Below are positions 42,474 to 51,399 of a stretch of DNA of 64,000 nt, piece by piece. The position numbers and the translations under genes are program-made. A model generated the notes under the pieces. The model did no database searches. It was not told the DNA's origin and worked only from the letters and a program-made list of their open reading frames with translations. Each line of letters begins with the position of its first letter. Position 1 is the first letter of the stretch. The DNA is from CAZTNW01 sp964614945 (lineage in GTDB: Bacteria; Caldisericota; JANLFM01), in assembly GCA_964614945.1 (NCBI GenBank), contig CAZTNW010000001.1, positions 124,001-188,000 of the forward strand, in the 5' to 3' direction.

Positions 42474-45400
42474 GTTTCTATTGGACTCAAACTATGAAGA
42501 ATTTCCACGGCAATATCAAGGGCCCGCTCTGGCTCATCTCTTTCCAGGCGTAGATATAACTCTTTTTCCCTTACCTTGAGCCGCCGGGGGAATTTTGTGG
42601 CAAGGCTAACGAGAGCGGAAGGCTCAAAGGAAGCTTTTTCTCCCCAGAAAAATATTAGAAGATTCTCCTGCAAAAAAATGCGCTCGATCTTGAGGTTTTC
42701 GGCCAAAATTCTGGCATTAACCCCCTGCATCAGTATTTGAAAGGGGATCGGAATCCTACCGAACCTGTCGCGCACTTCTCGCCTGAAGGAGGTTAAATCC
42801 TGGGGTCTCTTCATCGAGGAGAGACGCTCGTACAATTCCATCTTTGTTGCTTCGTCCTCGACATATTGCGCGGGTATATAGGCATCTAATGCCAACTCCA
42901 CGGTCGTGCGTTTACGCCCTTCCCTTTTTTCCGGGCGGCCGGAGCGGAGCTGTTCGATCGTCTCCTCGAGCAGCTGGCGGTACATCTGGAACCCCACAGC
43001 GGTCATAAAACCATGCTGTTCTTCCCCTAAAAGATTTCCTGCTCCCCGAATTTCAAGGTCTCGCATAGCTATCTTCAGGCCAGCACCAAGATGGGTAAAA
43101 TCTCGAATTGCTTCCAGCCGTCTCTCCGCTTCTTCGGAGAGCGCCTTTTTTTCGGGATAGAGGAAATAGGCAAAAGCATGCAGATCGCCTCTCCCCACTC
43201 TTCCCCGCAGCTGGTAAAGTTGCGCCAGACCCAGGTTTTGTGCGTCAGAAACTATTAAAGTATTCACGTTGGAAATATCTATACCTGATTCGATAATAGC
43301 TGTGCAGAGCAGGACATCAAAGTCTCCTTGGGCGAAATGGTAAATCATCTGTTCTAAATGCTCTTCCGGTACTTTGCCGTGGGCGACAGCGATCTTAGCC
43401 TCCGGTACAAGCACTTCCAGCTTACCCTGCCAATAGGGCAAGCCGCGAATCCGGTTATGCACGAAATAAACCTGCCCTCCCCGCTTCATCTCCCGCAGAA
43501 TGGCGTTGCGGATCAGCTCGTCATCTGTCTCTACCACGAAGGTCTTGACGGGGAAGCGGTTAGGCGGCGCGGTTTCGATTAAACTGACATCGAGAATCCC
43601 GAATAAACTTCTCTGCAGGGTACGGGGAATGGGGGTGGCGGTGAGAGTGAGCACATGGACGTCTCCCCGCAGCTTCTTTATCCTCTCTTTGTGTTGAACC
43701 CCGAACCTCTGCTCCTCATCTATTATCAGCAGGCCGAGGTCCTTAAACTGGAGATCCTGGCTCAACAAGCGGTGCGTGCCGATCACAATGTCGACTGACC
43801 CCTTTCTCAACCCATCGATCACGGCCTGTTGCTCCCTGGGAGAGCGAAAGCGTGACAGTGTATCGACTTTAACGGGAAATTCCCTCATTCTTTCCAGAAA
43901 AGTATTGTAATGTTGCTGGCAGAGAATTGTTGTGGGGGCAAGGAGCGCGACCTGTTTACCGTTCAGTATGGTGCGGAAAGCCGCCCGGATAGCTACCTCA
44001 GTTTTTCCGTAACCCACATCCCCACAAATGAGACGATCCATCAATTTCCCTTGCTCGAGGTCTCCAATTACCTCATTGATGGCTCTATCCTGATCCGGGG
44101 TCTCATCATAGGGAAAGCTCAGAGCCAGGTTTTCCTCCCAAAGCGGTACTTTGGGAAAACTCTCCAACTTCATCATTTCTCTCCGCGCGTAAAGATTGAG
44201 AAGTTCCTTGGCCACAAGTTCCGCTGAGCGTTTCGCCCTTTTTTTAACCTGGCTCCATTCCTGAGAGTGGAGCCAGGTGAGATGTGGCGGTTTTGCCTCA
44301 TCGCCTAAGTATTTTTGTAGCAGGTAGATTTGCTCAGTGGGAAGGTACAGTTTATCCTCTTCCGCATAAGAAATTTGAACATAATCCCGGGAAGAGTTGT
44401 CTATCGTTAAATTAACAAGCCCATCGTACTTTCCGATGCCGTAATTTTCATGGACGACGTAATCTCCTGAGCGCAATTCCTCCCAGGTTCCGATTGTTCG
44501 ACTTTGCCGATAGGCACGGATCGGCTTCATTCTTCGTCGCCAGCCGAAAAGCTCCCAATCAGAAAGAAAGAGCAGGGATGATTTGAGAGAGAAGCCCGGG
44601 CTCAAGGGAACAGCCCAGAGATAGGCCCTCCCTTTTTCAAGCGGGAAATCCAGGTTGTCGATCGCCACGATTTTCTCTTCCTTGAGGATCTCCTTCTGCC
44701 GGTCGAGAGCTCTCCCGGTTAAGATCACCGTTCCCCCGGCATTGGCCCATGAGTGGACGTACCCTTTGAACTCTCCGATTTGGCCCTGAAAGGAAGGAAT
44801 AGTTTCCATCTCCAGTTGAAAGCTGGAGGAAAAGGGAGTGACCGAAAGCAGGGAGAAGCTCTCAAGCCAGCTCAGGAGACTACCTTCGTCCGGAAGAAGA
44901 GAAAAATGTTGGCTCTTCAACTCCGGCCCCAGCCACTCTACATTTGAGTAGGGCAGGACTTCTCCTCGCTCTACTGAAGCGGCGTAAGCACCCTCACTGG
45001 AGTGGCGGACCACCTGATAGCTCTCCTGCCATTTTCCTTCCTCCAGCAAGACGAGGCTCTCTTTCGGCAGGTAGTTAAGAAGGGTGGCTGCCGGAGAGAA
45101 AAAAGGAAGGTAGTAATCCTCCTCAAGGAACCAGGTCCCTTGTCCTAAGAAGGCAAGATCAGTTCCTACTTCTTCCGAGAGGAGCCGGGCTTCGCTGTTC
45201 TTGCCCTTTCGACGTAAAGCCTCGACCGTGCTCTTCAAATTTTCCCTGATTGCGCCAATGCGAGCCTCAGGTAGAAAAAATAGACGCCAGGGAAAGAGCA
45301 CAGCCTCTTCACATTCTCCTGCGGAGATCTGGCTCTGCGGATCGAAGCTCCTGAGGGATTCAAGCACGTCTTCCATTAATTCCAGGCGAAGGGGGGAGTG

Positions 45401-45955
45401 TAAATTCGGGGGAAAAACATCAATTATTCCACCCCGAACGGCGAATTCCCCTAATTGCTCGACACGGTGTGTCCGGGAGAAACCAGCTGTCCTTAAAAAG
45501 GAAAGCACTCTCTCTTGATCAACCGTTTCCCCTCTCCGCAAAAGCAGGGAGTGATCATGCAGGAATTGAGGCAAGGAACAGGGTTGCAAGAGTGATTTAA
45601 TCGTGGCCAAGATTAGGGGGGGGTCTTTCCCGTCCAAAGCAGAGAGAGTCCGTATCCGTTCAGCTCTTAAATCGGCTGAAGAGGCGGATTTTTCACCGAA
45701 GAAGCTCTCGTTTGGAGGAAAGCGCAAGGGAGAGAAGCGCATCCCCTCGAGAAGCTGCAAAGTCTGGTTCATTCTCTCCTCTCCCGCGAAAAGCAAGAGG
45801 AGAGGGCGGGAAAATTTTTTGAAGAGCAGTGCGGTCAGGAGAGGAACAAATCCCTCCCCTACCCCTCCCACTGTGAGGTGAAGACGCCTGCTCTCTATTT
45901 CTTTGAGCAAGCGAGAAACAGAGGGATCTTGAGAGATTAATTGCAGAAGAGTCAA
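42470..45955 (-). CDS. mfd: Transcription-repair coupling factor Mfd
   Basis: Mfd (1161 residues) removes RNA polymerase stalled at DNA damage and recruits UvrA. Visible parts are the UvrB-like N-terminal region, the RNA-polymerase interaction domain around GDYVVHENYGIGKYDGL, and the helicase modules. Walker A is CGDVGYGKTEVA and Walker B is LIIDEEQRFG, followed by TLTATPIPRTL and the RecG-like translocation motif QLYQLRGRVGRG. A C-terminal D7 domain is present. The start is TTG, with TTGA shared with the pth stop. Length is normal. Confidence 0.97.
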   Translation of the reverse strand: MTLLQLISQDPSVSRLLKEIESRRLHLTVGGVGEGFVPLLTALLFKKFSRPLLLLFAGEERMNQTLQLLEGMRFSPLRFPPNESFFGEKSASSADLRAERIRTLSALDGKDPPLILATIKSLLQPCSLPQFLHDHSLLLRRGETVDQERVLSFLRTAGFSRTHRVEQLGEFAVRGGIIDVFPPNLHSPLRLELMEDVLESLRSFDPQSQISAGECEEAVLFPWRLFFLPEARIGAIRENLKSTVEALRRKGKNSEARLLSEEVGTDLAFLGQGTWFLEEDYYLPFFSPAATLLNYLPKESLVLLEEGKWQESYQVVRHSSEGAYAASVERGEVLPYSNVEWLGPELKSQHFSLLPDEGSLLSWLESFSLLSVTPFSSSFQLEMETIPSFQGQIGEFKGYVHSWANAGGTVILTGRALDRQKEILKEEKIVAIDNLDFPLEKGRAYLWAVPLSPGFSLKSSLLFLSDWELFGWRRRMKPIRAYRQSRTIGTWEELRSGDYVVHENYGIGKYDGLVNLTIDNSSRDYVQISYAEEDKLYLPTEQIYLLQKYLGDEAKPPHLTWLHSQEWSQVKKRAKRSAELVAKELLNLYARREMMKLESFPKVPLWEENLALSFPYDETPDQDRAINEVIGDLEQGKLMDRLICGDVGYGKTEVAIRAAFRTILNGKQVALLAPTTILCQQHYNTFLERMREFPVKVDTLSRFRSPREQQAVIDGLRKGSVDIVIGTHRLLSQDLQFKDLGLLIIDEEQRFGVQHKERIKKLRGDVHVLTLTATPIPRTLQRSLFGILDVSLIETAPPNRFPVKTFVVETDDELIRNAILREMKRGGQVYFVHNRIRGLPYWQGKLEVLVPEAKIAVAHGKVPEEHLEQMIYHFAQGDFDVLLCTAIIESGIDISNVNTLIVSDAQNLGLAQLYQLRGRVGRGDLHAFAYFLYPEKKALSEEAERRLEAIRDFTHLGAGLKIAMRDLEIRGAGNLLGEEQHGFMTAVGFQMYRQLLEETIEQLRSGRPEKREGRKRTTVELALDAYIPAQYVEDEATKMELYERLSSMKRPQDLTSFRREVRDRFGRIPIPFQILMQGVNARILAENLKIERIFLQENLLIFFWGEKASFEPSALVSLATKFPRRLKVREKELYLRLERDEPERALDIAVEILHSLSPIET

Positions 45956-46518
45956 TTCTCGAGCAGATTTCTACGATTAAAGAGGTTCATGGCGGCGCTG
46001 ATGCCCTGCATCGCCCAATTTTCAACACCTTCGGAGGCGAGCTCGAGCAATCGTGGAAGAGCTTCTTCCTCCTGCTTGCTGAATAGCTGGAGAACATATT
46101 CCTCGGTGGCCAGGCCCGCGAGCCCTCTCCCAATGCCGAAACGCAACCTGGCAAAATTATCTGTGCCCAGTTGATTTAAAATGGATTGCAATCCCTGGTG
46201 GCCGCCGCTGGAACCGCCCTGCTTGAATCGTATTTCTCCGAAAGGAAGATCGACATCATCGTGAACCACGAGTAAATCGGTAAGACCCAGTGAAAAAGAA
46301 CCTACCAAATCGGATACCGCGATCCCGGAGAGGTTCATGAAGCTCTGGGGCAGAAAAAGGCTGAATCTCTTTCCATGAGCCACTTTGCCCTGGCCTTCCC
46401 TTCGTCTGAAGCGAATTCTTTCTTTCTCGGCCAGGAACCTGACGACTCTAAAGCCGATATTGTGCCGCGTCCTCCTGTAATAGAAGCCAGGATTTCCCAA
46501 GCCGACAACGAATCTCAA
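45952..46518 (-). CDS. pth: Peptidyl-tRNA hydrolase
   Basis: This 188-residue enzyme recycles tRNA from abortive peptidyl-tRNAs. Signatures are VGLGNPGFYYRRTRHNIGF with the catalytic histidine, QSFMNLSG with Asn, and VVHDDVDLPFGEIR with Asp. GGSSGGHQGLQSI is the peptide-site motif. It starts with TTG 46518, sharing TTGA with the rplY stop, and its own stop shares TTGA with mfd. The rplY-pth-mfd order is typical of Firmicutes. Confidence 0.96.
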   Translation of the reverse strand: MRFVVGLGNPGFYYRRTRHNIGFRVVRFLAEKERIRFRRREGQGKVAHGKRFSLFLPQSFMNLSGIAVSDLVGSFSLGLTDLLVVHDDVDLPFGEIRFKQGGSSGGHQGLQSILNQLGTDNFARLRFGIGRGLAGLATEEYVLQLFSKQEEEALPRLLELASEGVENWAMQGISAAMNLFNRRNLLEN

Positions 46519-47192
46519 CGCTGCTCTTCTTGGCTCTCCTTATTTTCCTCCGTCTCTGCAAGCATCTTTTCCGCGGGCAATACTTGCTCAGCAGCGGGCG
46601 CCACAGCCTCGGCTGGAACTTCCTCCTTTAAAGGAGGTACCAGAGTTATGAGAGCACTCATGCCCTCTGTGACAAGGGAAATGCCCTCTGGCAATGCAAG
46701 GTCTCGAGCAAAAAAACTGTCTCCGATATCCAGATTTGTCACATCGAGCTCTAAGAATTGGGGGATGGCGGTGGGCAAGCATTCGACCTCCACTTGATGA
46801 AGATTCTGCTGCAGGACACCCCCTCCGGCGATCCCTTTGGCCATTCCCAGGAGCTTCAGTGGGACTAATACCGCAATGGTTTCCTCCAGAGAGATCGCTT
46901 GAAAGTCCACATGCAGAATCTCATAAGTAATGATTTGGCGCTGGATTTCTTTTACCATGGCAGTGACAGACTTTTCACTCTCGCCGTCCTGGACGAGTAG
47001 ATCGAAAATAACATTCAATCCCGCGGGCTGGCTTATCGCTCTGAGAAAGTCCTTCTTGTTGAAGAAAATCGAGGTAGATTCCATGCCCTTGCCGTAAATA
47101 ATACCGGGAGTACTCCCCTCCAGGCGCAGCTTGCGATTTGCTCCTTTAGTGCTTATGTTCCTCTGGTACGTCTTTAGCTGAATTTGAGGCAA
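46515..47192 (-). CDS. rplY: Ribosomal protein bL25, long CTC form
   Basis: The 225-residue protein is the long TL5/CTC type of bL25, which binds 5S rRNA. The N-terminal 5S-binding domain (about 1-95) has STPGIIYGKG and HVDFQAISLEE. The C-terminal TL5 domain is followed by an Ala/Glu-rich tail. The start is ATG 47192 with a Shine-Dalgarno AGAAAGGAGAAG. It lies 17 nt after prs. Long CTC proteins are often stress-related in Firmicutes. Confidence 0.95.
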   Translation of the reverse strand: MPQIQLKTYQRNISTKGANRKLRLEGSTPGIIYGKGMESTSIFFNKKDFLRAISQPAGLNVIFDLLVQDGESEKSVTAMVKEIQRQIITYEILHVDFQAISLEETIAVLVPLKLLGMAKGIAGGGVLQQNLHQVEVECLPTAIPQFLELDVTNLDIGDSFFARDLALPEGISLVTEGMSALITLVPPLKEEVPAEAVAPAAEQVLPAEKMLAETEENKESQEEQR

Positions 47193-47209
47193 CTTTTTAC
47201 TTCTCCTTT

Positions 47210-48187
47210 CTAATACAGGGCGATCTGTTCGGAAGAACCCACTCGAAACAGATCGGATATAGAGCGGTGTTCGAGAATGCGAATAATCGCTTCACCCAAT
47301 AATGGAGCCAGGGAGAGGATGGATATTTTTTTAATCATCTTCTCCGGTGGAATAAGAACGCTGTTTGTGATCACAAGCTCCTCGATCGGTGAATCCGCCA
47401 ACTTTTTTACTGCATCTCCACAGAGTACAGCATGCGTGCAGGCGGCTAGGATTTGACGGGCACCTCTTTTGTAAACTGCATTTGCGGCTGTAATCAAAGT
47501 GTTTCCAGTCGTGATCATGTCGTCCACGAGAATCGCCACCTTACCCTCAACCTCCCCGATTACCGCCGCTTCCTCTGCTTCATCGGGGCGAGGCCTCCTC
47601 TTCTCTACAATAGCGAGCGAATAATTCAATTTATCCGACAGGATACGCGTGCGCGGTACTCTTCCGATGTCGGGAGCGACTACGACCGCGCTGCTGCCTA
47701 AATTTTTCCGCACGAAATAATCTTGGAACATCAAGGAAGCGGTCAAATTATCAAAGGGGATATTGAAGAAGCCTTGAATCTGCCCTGCATGTAAATCAAC
47801 TGCCACCACCCGGCTGGCTCCTGCAATTGTAATCAAGTCTGCGATAAGTTTAGCCGTAATTGGCTCGCGGGGCATGGTCTTACGATCCTGACGTCCGTAT
47901 CCATAATAGGGAACCAGAGCAGTTATGCTATTCGCGGAGGCTCGTTTTAAAGCATCAATCATGATCAAGAGCTCCATCAGGTTATCGTTCACAGGCGGAC
48001 AAGTCGGTTGAAGGAGGAAAACATCCAGGCCACGCACACTCTCTGCGCAGCGGACCCGGATTTCTCCATCGGCAAAACGGGACACATCCATTTGTCCGAG
48101 CGGGATCCGCAGGAAAGTCGCTACTTCCTCAGCCAGCTTCCGATTGCTATTTCCTGTGAAAAGATGGATTCTCTCCTCGCCACTCAC
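47210..48187 (-). CDS. prs: Ribose-phosphate pyrophosphokinase
   Basis: Prs makes PRPP for nucleotide, histidine and tryptophan synthesis. The 325-residue protein has FADGEIRVRC, the ATP-loop PYYGYGRQDRK, the metal and catalytic region VAVDLHAGQIQGFF and the PRPP-binding loop VDDMITTGNTL. It starts with GTG 48187, one base after the glmU stop, with GAAAGGAG upstream. The glmU-prs pair supplies UDP-sugar and PRPP and is conserved in Firmicutes. Confidence 0.96.
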   Translation of the reverse strand: MSGEERIHLFTGNSNRKLAEEVATFLRIPLGQMDVSRFADGEIRVRCAESVRGLDVFLLQPTCPPVNDNLMELLIMIDALKRASANSITALVPYYGYGRQDRKTMPREPITAKLIADLITIAGASRVVAVDLHAGQIQGFFNIPFDNLTASLMFQDYFVRKNLGSSAVVVAPDIGRVPRTRILSDKLNYSLAIVEKRRPRPDEAEEAAVIGEVEGKVAILVDDMITTGNTLITAANAVYKRGARQILAACTHAVLCGDAVKKLADSPIEELVITNSVLIPPEKMIKKISILSLAPLLGEAIIRILEHRSISDLFRVGSSEQIALY

Positions 48188-48188
48188 G

Positions 48189-49142
48189 CTACAAACTCCT
48201 TTCTACCCTGCCAAAGAGGATCTCTTCATCGCCCACCTCGGCATCCTTGAGCCAGAGAAAGGGACCCAAAACGCATTTTTCCCCGATCAAAGACCGTCCT
48301 TCAATCATTGTAAATGGCTTAATCACAGTGTCTTTGCCAATCCGGACATCCCAATCAATAAAAATAGTGCCGGCGTCCTCAAGCGTCACCCCTGCCCTCA
48401 TTAAACGATCAAACAGGGCCAAGCGCAAGGATGCCTGGCACTTGAGCAGCTGAATTCGATCGTTCACGCCAACATAAGGAATGTCACTCACCTTGACTAT
48501 CTCCACACACCCCTCTGTTTTCATCAGGGGAAGGACAGCGGTTAGATAGTGCTCTCGCTGAAGATTATTCGCCTCGACCTGCTGCAGATAGCTGAATAAA
48601 CGGGGGAGCGAGAAAGCATAAACCGAGGTGCATACCTCCTTAATGACCCGAATGGCCTCGCTGGCATCTGCTTCTTCGACAATCTCAATAAACTCGTTTT
48701 TTTCCGAGCGCGATACTCGGCCGAGAGTCGCAGGATCTGCTACCTCCGCTGTCAGCACAACCGCTGCGGCATCTGATTCCTCAGCCTTAGCAAAAACTTT
48801 TGTAATATGGTCAGGTCGGAGAAGAGGCATGTCCCCAGGAACCACGAGCAAGACACCGTCTTTTCCACCGAGAAAAGGGGAAAGCTGGGCTACAGCATGG
48901 CCTGTACCTCTTTGCTCTGCCTGCAGGACAAAGCTGTATTCTTCTCCTGCCACCTTACGAACCTTCTCCGCCTGGTGCCCGACGATAATGAACCTTTCCT
49001 CGAAGCGGAAAGGCGCCAGGGCGTCGAGCACAAATTGCAACATGGGACGTCCCAGTATGGGGTGCAGCACTTTAGGGAAAGAGGATTGCATTCTCTTACC
49101 CAAGCCAGCCGCTAAAACCGCCACATAACAATCTCTCTTCAT
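48189..49142 (-). CDS. glmU: GlmU with truncated C-terminal acetyltransferase half
   Basis: GlmU normally is bifunctional (about 450-460 residues): an N-terminal uridyltransferase and a C-terminal left-handed beta-helix acetyltransferase. This protein has 317 residues. The uridyltransferase half is complete, with LAAGLGKRMQSSFPKVLH, EQRGTGHAV and VVPGDMPLL. The beta-helix begins (IDWDVRIGKDTVIKPF, GEKCVLGPF) but ends after about three to four coils. The acetyl-CoA and catalytic-histidine region is therefore absent. prs starts one base later, leaving no room for a frameshifted remnant. Another enzyme must acetylate glucosamine-1-phosphate, or acetylation occurs at another step. Confidence 0.85.
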   Translation of the reverse strand: MKRDCYVAVLAAGLGKRMQSSFPKVLHPILGRPMLQFVLDALAPFRFEERFIIVGHQAEKVRKVAGEEYSFVLQAEQRGTGHAVAQLSPFLGGKDGVLLVVPGDMPLLRPDHITKVFAKAEESDAAAVVLTAEVADPATLGRVSRSEKNEFIEIVEEADASEAIRVIKEVCTSVYAFSLPRLFSYLQQVEANNLQREHYLTAVLPLMKTEGCVEIVKVSDIPYVGVNDRIQLLKCQASLRLALFDRLMRAGVTLEDAGTIFIDWDVRIGKDTVIKPFTMIEGRSLIGEKCVLGPFLWLKDAEVGDEEILFGRVERSL

Positions 49143-49155
49143 TAGGATTATCTCT

Positions 49156-49229
49156 TGGCTGGGGAGGATGGGCTCGAACCACCGTTTACGGATCCAAAGT
49201 CCGTTGTCCTACCACTGGACGACTCCCCA
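49156..49229 (-). tRNA. tRNA-Gln (anticodon TTG)
   Basis: The minus strand folds with acceptor TGGGGAG/CTCCCCA, anticodon stem ACGGA/TCCGT around CTTTGGA (anticodon TTG) and T loop TTCGAGC. The 3' CCA is encoded. It lies 13 nt upstream of glmU in the same direction. Confidence 0.96.
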
Positions 49230-49239
49230 ACAAAATTTT

Positions 49240-49278
49240 GCATTTTCATCCTTCTCAAGTAGGATGCTTGGAAAATGC
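49240..49278 (-). other. Hairpin between tRNA-Glu and tRNA-Gln
   Basis: GCATTTTC (49240-49247) pairs with GAAAATGC (49271-49278), and inside it ATCCT pairs with AGGAT. It could be a weak terminator after tRNA-Glu or a processing structure. A minus-strand TTGACA at 49303-49298 suggests a promoter for tRNA-Gln/glmU, but no clear -10 was found. A 12-bp palindrome CGAGGTACCTCG lies at 49324-49335. Confidence 0.4.
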
Positions 49279-49355
49279 TTCTCCACGCGCATTATTATGT
49301 CAAAAAAGGCCGGAAAACTAAACCGAGGTACCTCGAGGCACCATCAGGATTAATC

Positions 49356-49431
49356 TGGTGCCCCCAGGCGGAGTCGAACCGCCGTTTTCGCCTTGAAAGA
49401 GCGATGTCCTGGGCCGCTAGACGATGAGGGC
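49356..49431 (-). tRNA. tRNA-Glu (anticodon TTC)
   Basis: The minus strand folds with acceptor GCCCTCA/TGGGGGC, anticodon stem TCGCT/GGCGA around CTTTCAA (anticodon TTC) and T arm GGCGG-TTCGACT-CCGCC. The 3' CCA is encoded. It precedes tRNA-Gln by about 126 bp. Confidence 0.95.
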
Positions 49432-49476
49432 TTGAGCCCAATTAGTTTACCCGAAATCTCTCCTGGATCGCAAGGC

Positions 49477-50349
49477 TCAGAAGATAAAAAAATCGTCCCT
49501 CTCAACGTAGCCGAAAGCCATGGATTGTGTGTTAAAGGCAAAACCGAGATTTCCCCGCCAATCGACACCGATTAAGCCGCATCTGCATCCACGATCAAGA
49601 GCGAACTTGACCCATTTCTCTATAGCTCGCGGGGCTCCCTCCTCTTTCATGTCCTCAACCCCATTAAAGGCAAGGAGGAATTTCATTATTGCCTCACCGT
49701 GCCCGGTAGCAGATATTCCTCCCCAGGGGGAAGCGTAGGTTCCTGCCCCCAAAACAGCGGAATCCCCCACCCTCCCTTTCAGCTTACCCAATATTCCTCC
49801 TGTGCTAGTGGCCACCGCAATATGTCCCTCTTCGTCTCGTGCCACAGCTCCCACCGTACCACCTGAGGAATTCTCTAAGAATTGGGCCAGTCTCGGGAGA
49901 TAGACGGACTCTTTCGCTCGCTTCAATTCCTCCAAAGCTTGCTTTTCAGCTTCTGTACGGGGATCGTAAACTGGAAAACCCCATTTCTGGGCAAGGATCT
50001 CCGCTCCATCCCCCACGATCAACAGATGATCTGTTTCCTCCATCACTTTGCGTGCGACCAGAATGGGGTTTTGCACTCTCATTAATCCTCCCACAGCACC
50101 AAAGCATCCATCGCTGGTCATGAGAGAGGCGTCCATTTCTACTTCACCTTCTAAATTTAAAGCGGAACCAGTGCCACAATTAAAGATCGGATCGTCTTCC
50201 ATGCTGCAGACAGCAGCAAGTACGGCTTCAAGAGCACCATGAGAGCGAAGGACCTCGTTACCACGGGACAGGGCCTGGCGAATCCCCCTGCGGTAAAGTT
50301 CGCTGTCTCTAATTCTCCCCGCGCCACCATGGATAATCAATTGGACCAT
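49477..50349 (-). CDS. Isoaspartyl peptidase / L-asparaginase (Ntn-hydrolase, T2)
   Basis: The 290-residue precursor belongs to the plant-type asparaginase family that self-cleaves to alpha and beta chains. The cleavage and nucleophile threonine lie in NSSGGTVGAVARD (T about 164). Other landmarks are IHGGAG at the N-terminus, FNCGTGSALN and TGHGE. The family removes beta-aspartyl residues from dipeptides and hydrolyses asparagine. AAAGGAG precedes ATG 50349. It is the third gene after ybaK and an alcohol dehydrogenase on the same strand. Confidence 0.92.
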   Translation of the reverse strand: MVQLIIHGGAGRIRDSELYRRGIRQALSRGNEVLRSHGALEAVLAAVCSMEDDPIFNCGTGSALNLEGEVEMDASLMTSDGCFGAVGGLMRVQNPILVARKVMEETDHLLIVGDGAEILAQKWGFPVYDPRTEAEKQALEELKRAKESVYLPRLAQFLENSSGGTVGAVARDEEGHIAVATSTGGILGKLKGRVGDSAVLGAGTYASPWGGISATGHGEAIMKFLLAFNGVEDMKEEGAPRAIEKWVKFALDRGCRCGLIGVDWRGNLGFAFNTQSMAFGYVERDDFFIF

Positions 50350-50378
50350 GCGAAATACTCCTTTCCCATCCGCGTATT

Positions 50379-51398
50379 TTATCTGATTTCTTGCACTCGA
50401 AGCACCGCCGTTCCCTGGAGGCGGCCCTCTTTCAAATCCGTAAGGGCTTCAATCAACTTGCTAAAACTATATGATTTTACTTCCGGGGCAATTTTGTATT
50501 GATCCGCCAATGCCAGAAATTCAGTGACATCCCGGCGAGTAGAGTTTGTCACACTGAGCACCGATCGCTCTTCATAAATCAATGAATAGCTGAATGAGGG
50601 GATTTCATTCATGTGGATTCCGGCTAAGATCAGGCGTCCTCCTTTCCTTATATCCTTGAGAGCAAGGGGTATCAATCCTCCGGATGGAGCGAAAATTATC
50701 CCTGCCTCCACCCTGTGCGGAATCGGTGAGTCATATTCTCCCGTCCAGTCCGCCCCCAGTTTCTGCGCCAACGTCAGTCTCTCCTCGCTGCGTGACCGAA
50801 CAAAGACCTGGATGCCCAGGCATTTGCCCAACTGGAGCAGCAAATGGGCAGAGGAACCAAAGCCGTAGAGGCAGAGGCTATTTCCAGCTTCGAGTTGCGC
50901 GAAACGAAAGGCGCGGAATCCGATCACGCCTCCGCAGAGAAGAGGAGCAGCACAGACATCAGAGATAGCAGAGGGAAGTTCGTAGAAGAAATCCTTCTGC
51001 GTCACGACGAAAGTGGCAAAGCCTCCGTCGACGTCATAGCCGGTAAAAAGAGCATTGTCGCAAAGATTCTCCAACCCCGTACGGCAGAATGGGCATCGAT
51101 TGTCCACGGAAAACAGCCAGGGAAGGCCCACTCTCTTTCCCAGCCAAAATGCAGTGGGCTCGCCTCCGACTCTTATCACCTCTCCCACGACCTGGTGTCC
51201 GAGGATGATCGGAATCTTATGAGCAGGGATGTCCCCTTCGATAATATGCAGATCGGTCCGACAGAGAGCGCATTGGTGAGTTTGCACGAGCACTTGATCC
51301 GGGTTGAGTGAGGGAATCTTCGTCTCCATCAGTCGCAGCCTTTTCGGGTTCAACTTACCCTGCTTGAAGAGAACCCAGGACAGATTCACCCTCTCCAT
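50379..51398 (-). CDS. Zinc-dependent alcohol dehydrogenase family protein
   Basis: This 339-residue medium-chain dehydrogenase has catalytic-zinc ligands in ALCRTDLH (Cys) and GHQVVGEV (His; the usual Glu is Gln). The structural-zinc loop CPFCRTGLENLC has three of the four usual cysteines, the first being replaced. The Rossmann motif is LYGFGSSAHL, with S where the third glycine is usual. The substrate is unknown; it resembles the YogA/AdhP-like group. It starts one base after the ybaK stop, so the two are co-translated. Confidence 0.87.
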   Translation of the reverse strand: MERVNLSWVLFKQGKLNPKRLRLMETKIPSLNPDQVLVQTHQCALCRTDLHIIEGDIPAHKIPIILGHQVVGEVIRVGGEPTAFWLGKRVGLPWLFSVDNRCPFCRTGLENLCDNALFTGYDVDGGFATFVVTQKDFFYELPSAISDVCAAPLLCGGVIGFRAFRFAQLEAGNSLCLYGFGSSAHLLLQLGKCLGIQVFVRSRSEERLTLAQKLGADWTGEYDSPIPHRVEAGIIFAPSGGLIPLALKDIRKGGRLILAGIHMNEIPSFSYSLIYEERSVLSVTNSTRRDVTEFLALADQYKIAPEVKSYSFSKLIEALTDLKEGRLQGTAVLRVQEIR

Positions 51399-51399
51399 T

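Noticed and set aside
48189..48191. A frameshift explaining the short GlmU
   Set aside because: prs begins one base after the stop and fills the following sequence, so no downstream beta-helix remnant exists in any frame.
49240..49335. T-box or tRNA-like leader before glmU
   Set aside because: The hairpin lies between two tRNA genes and lacks T-box sequence.
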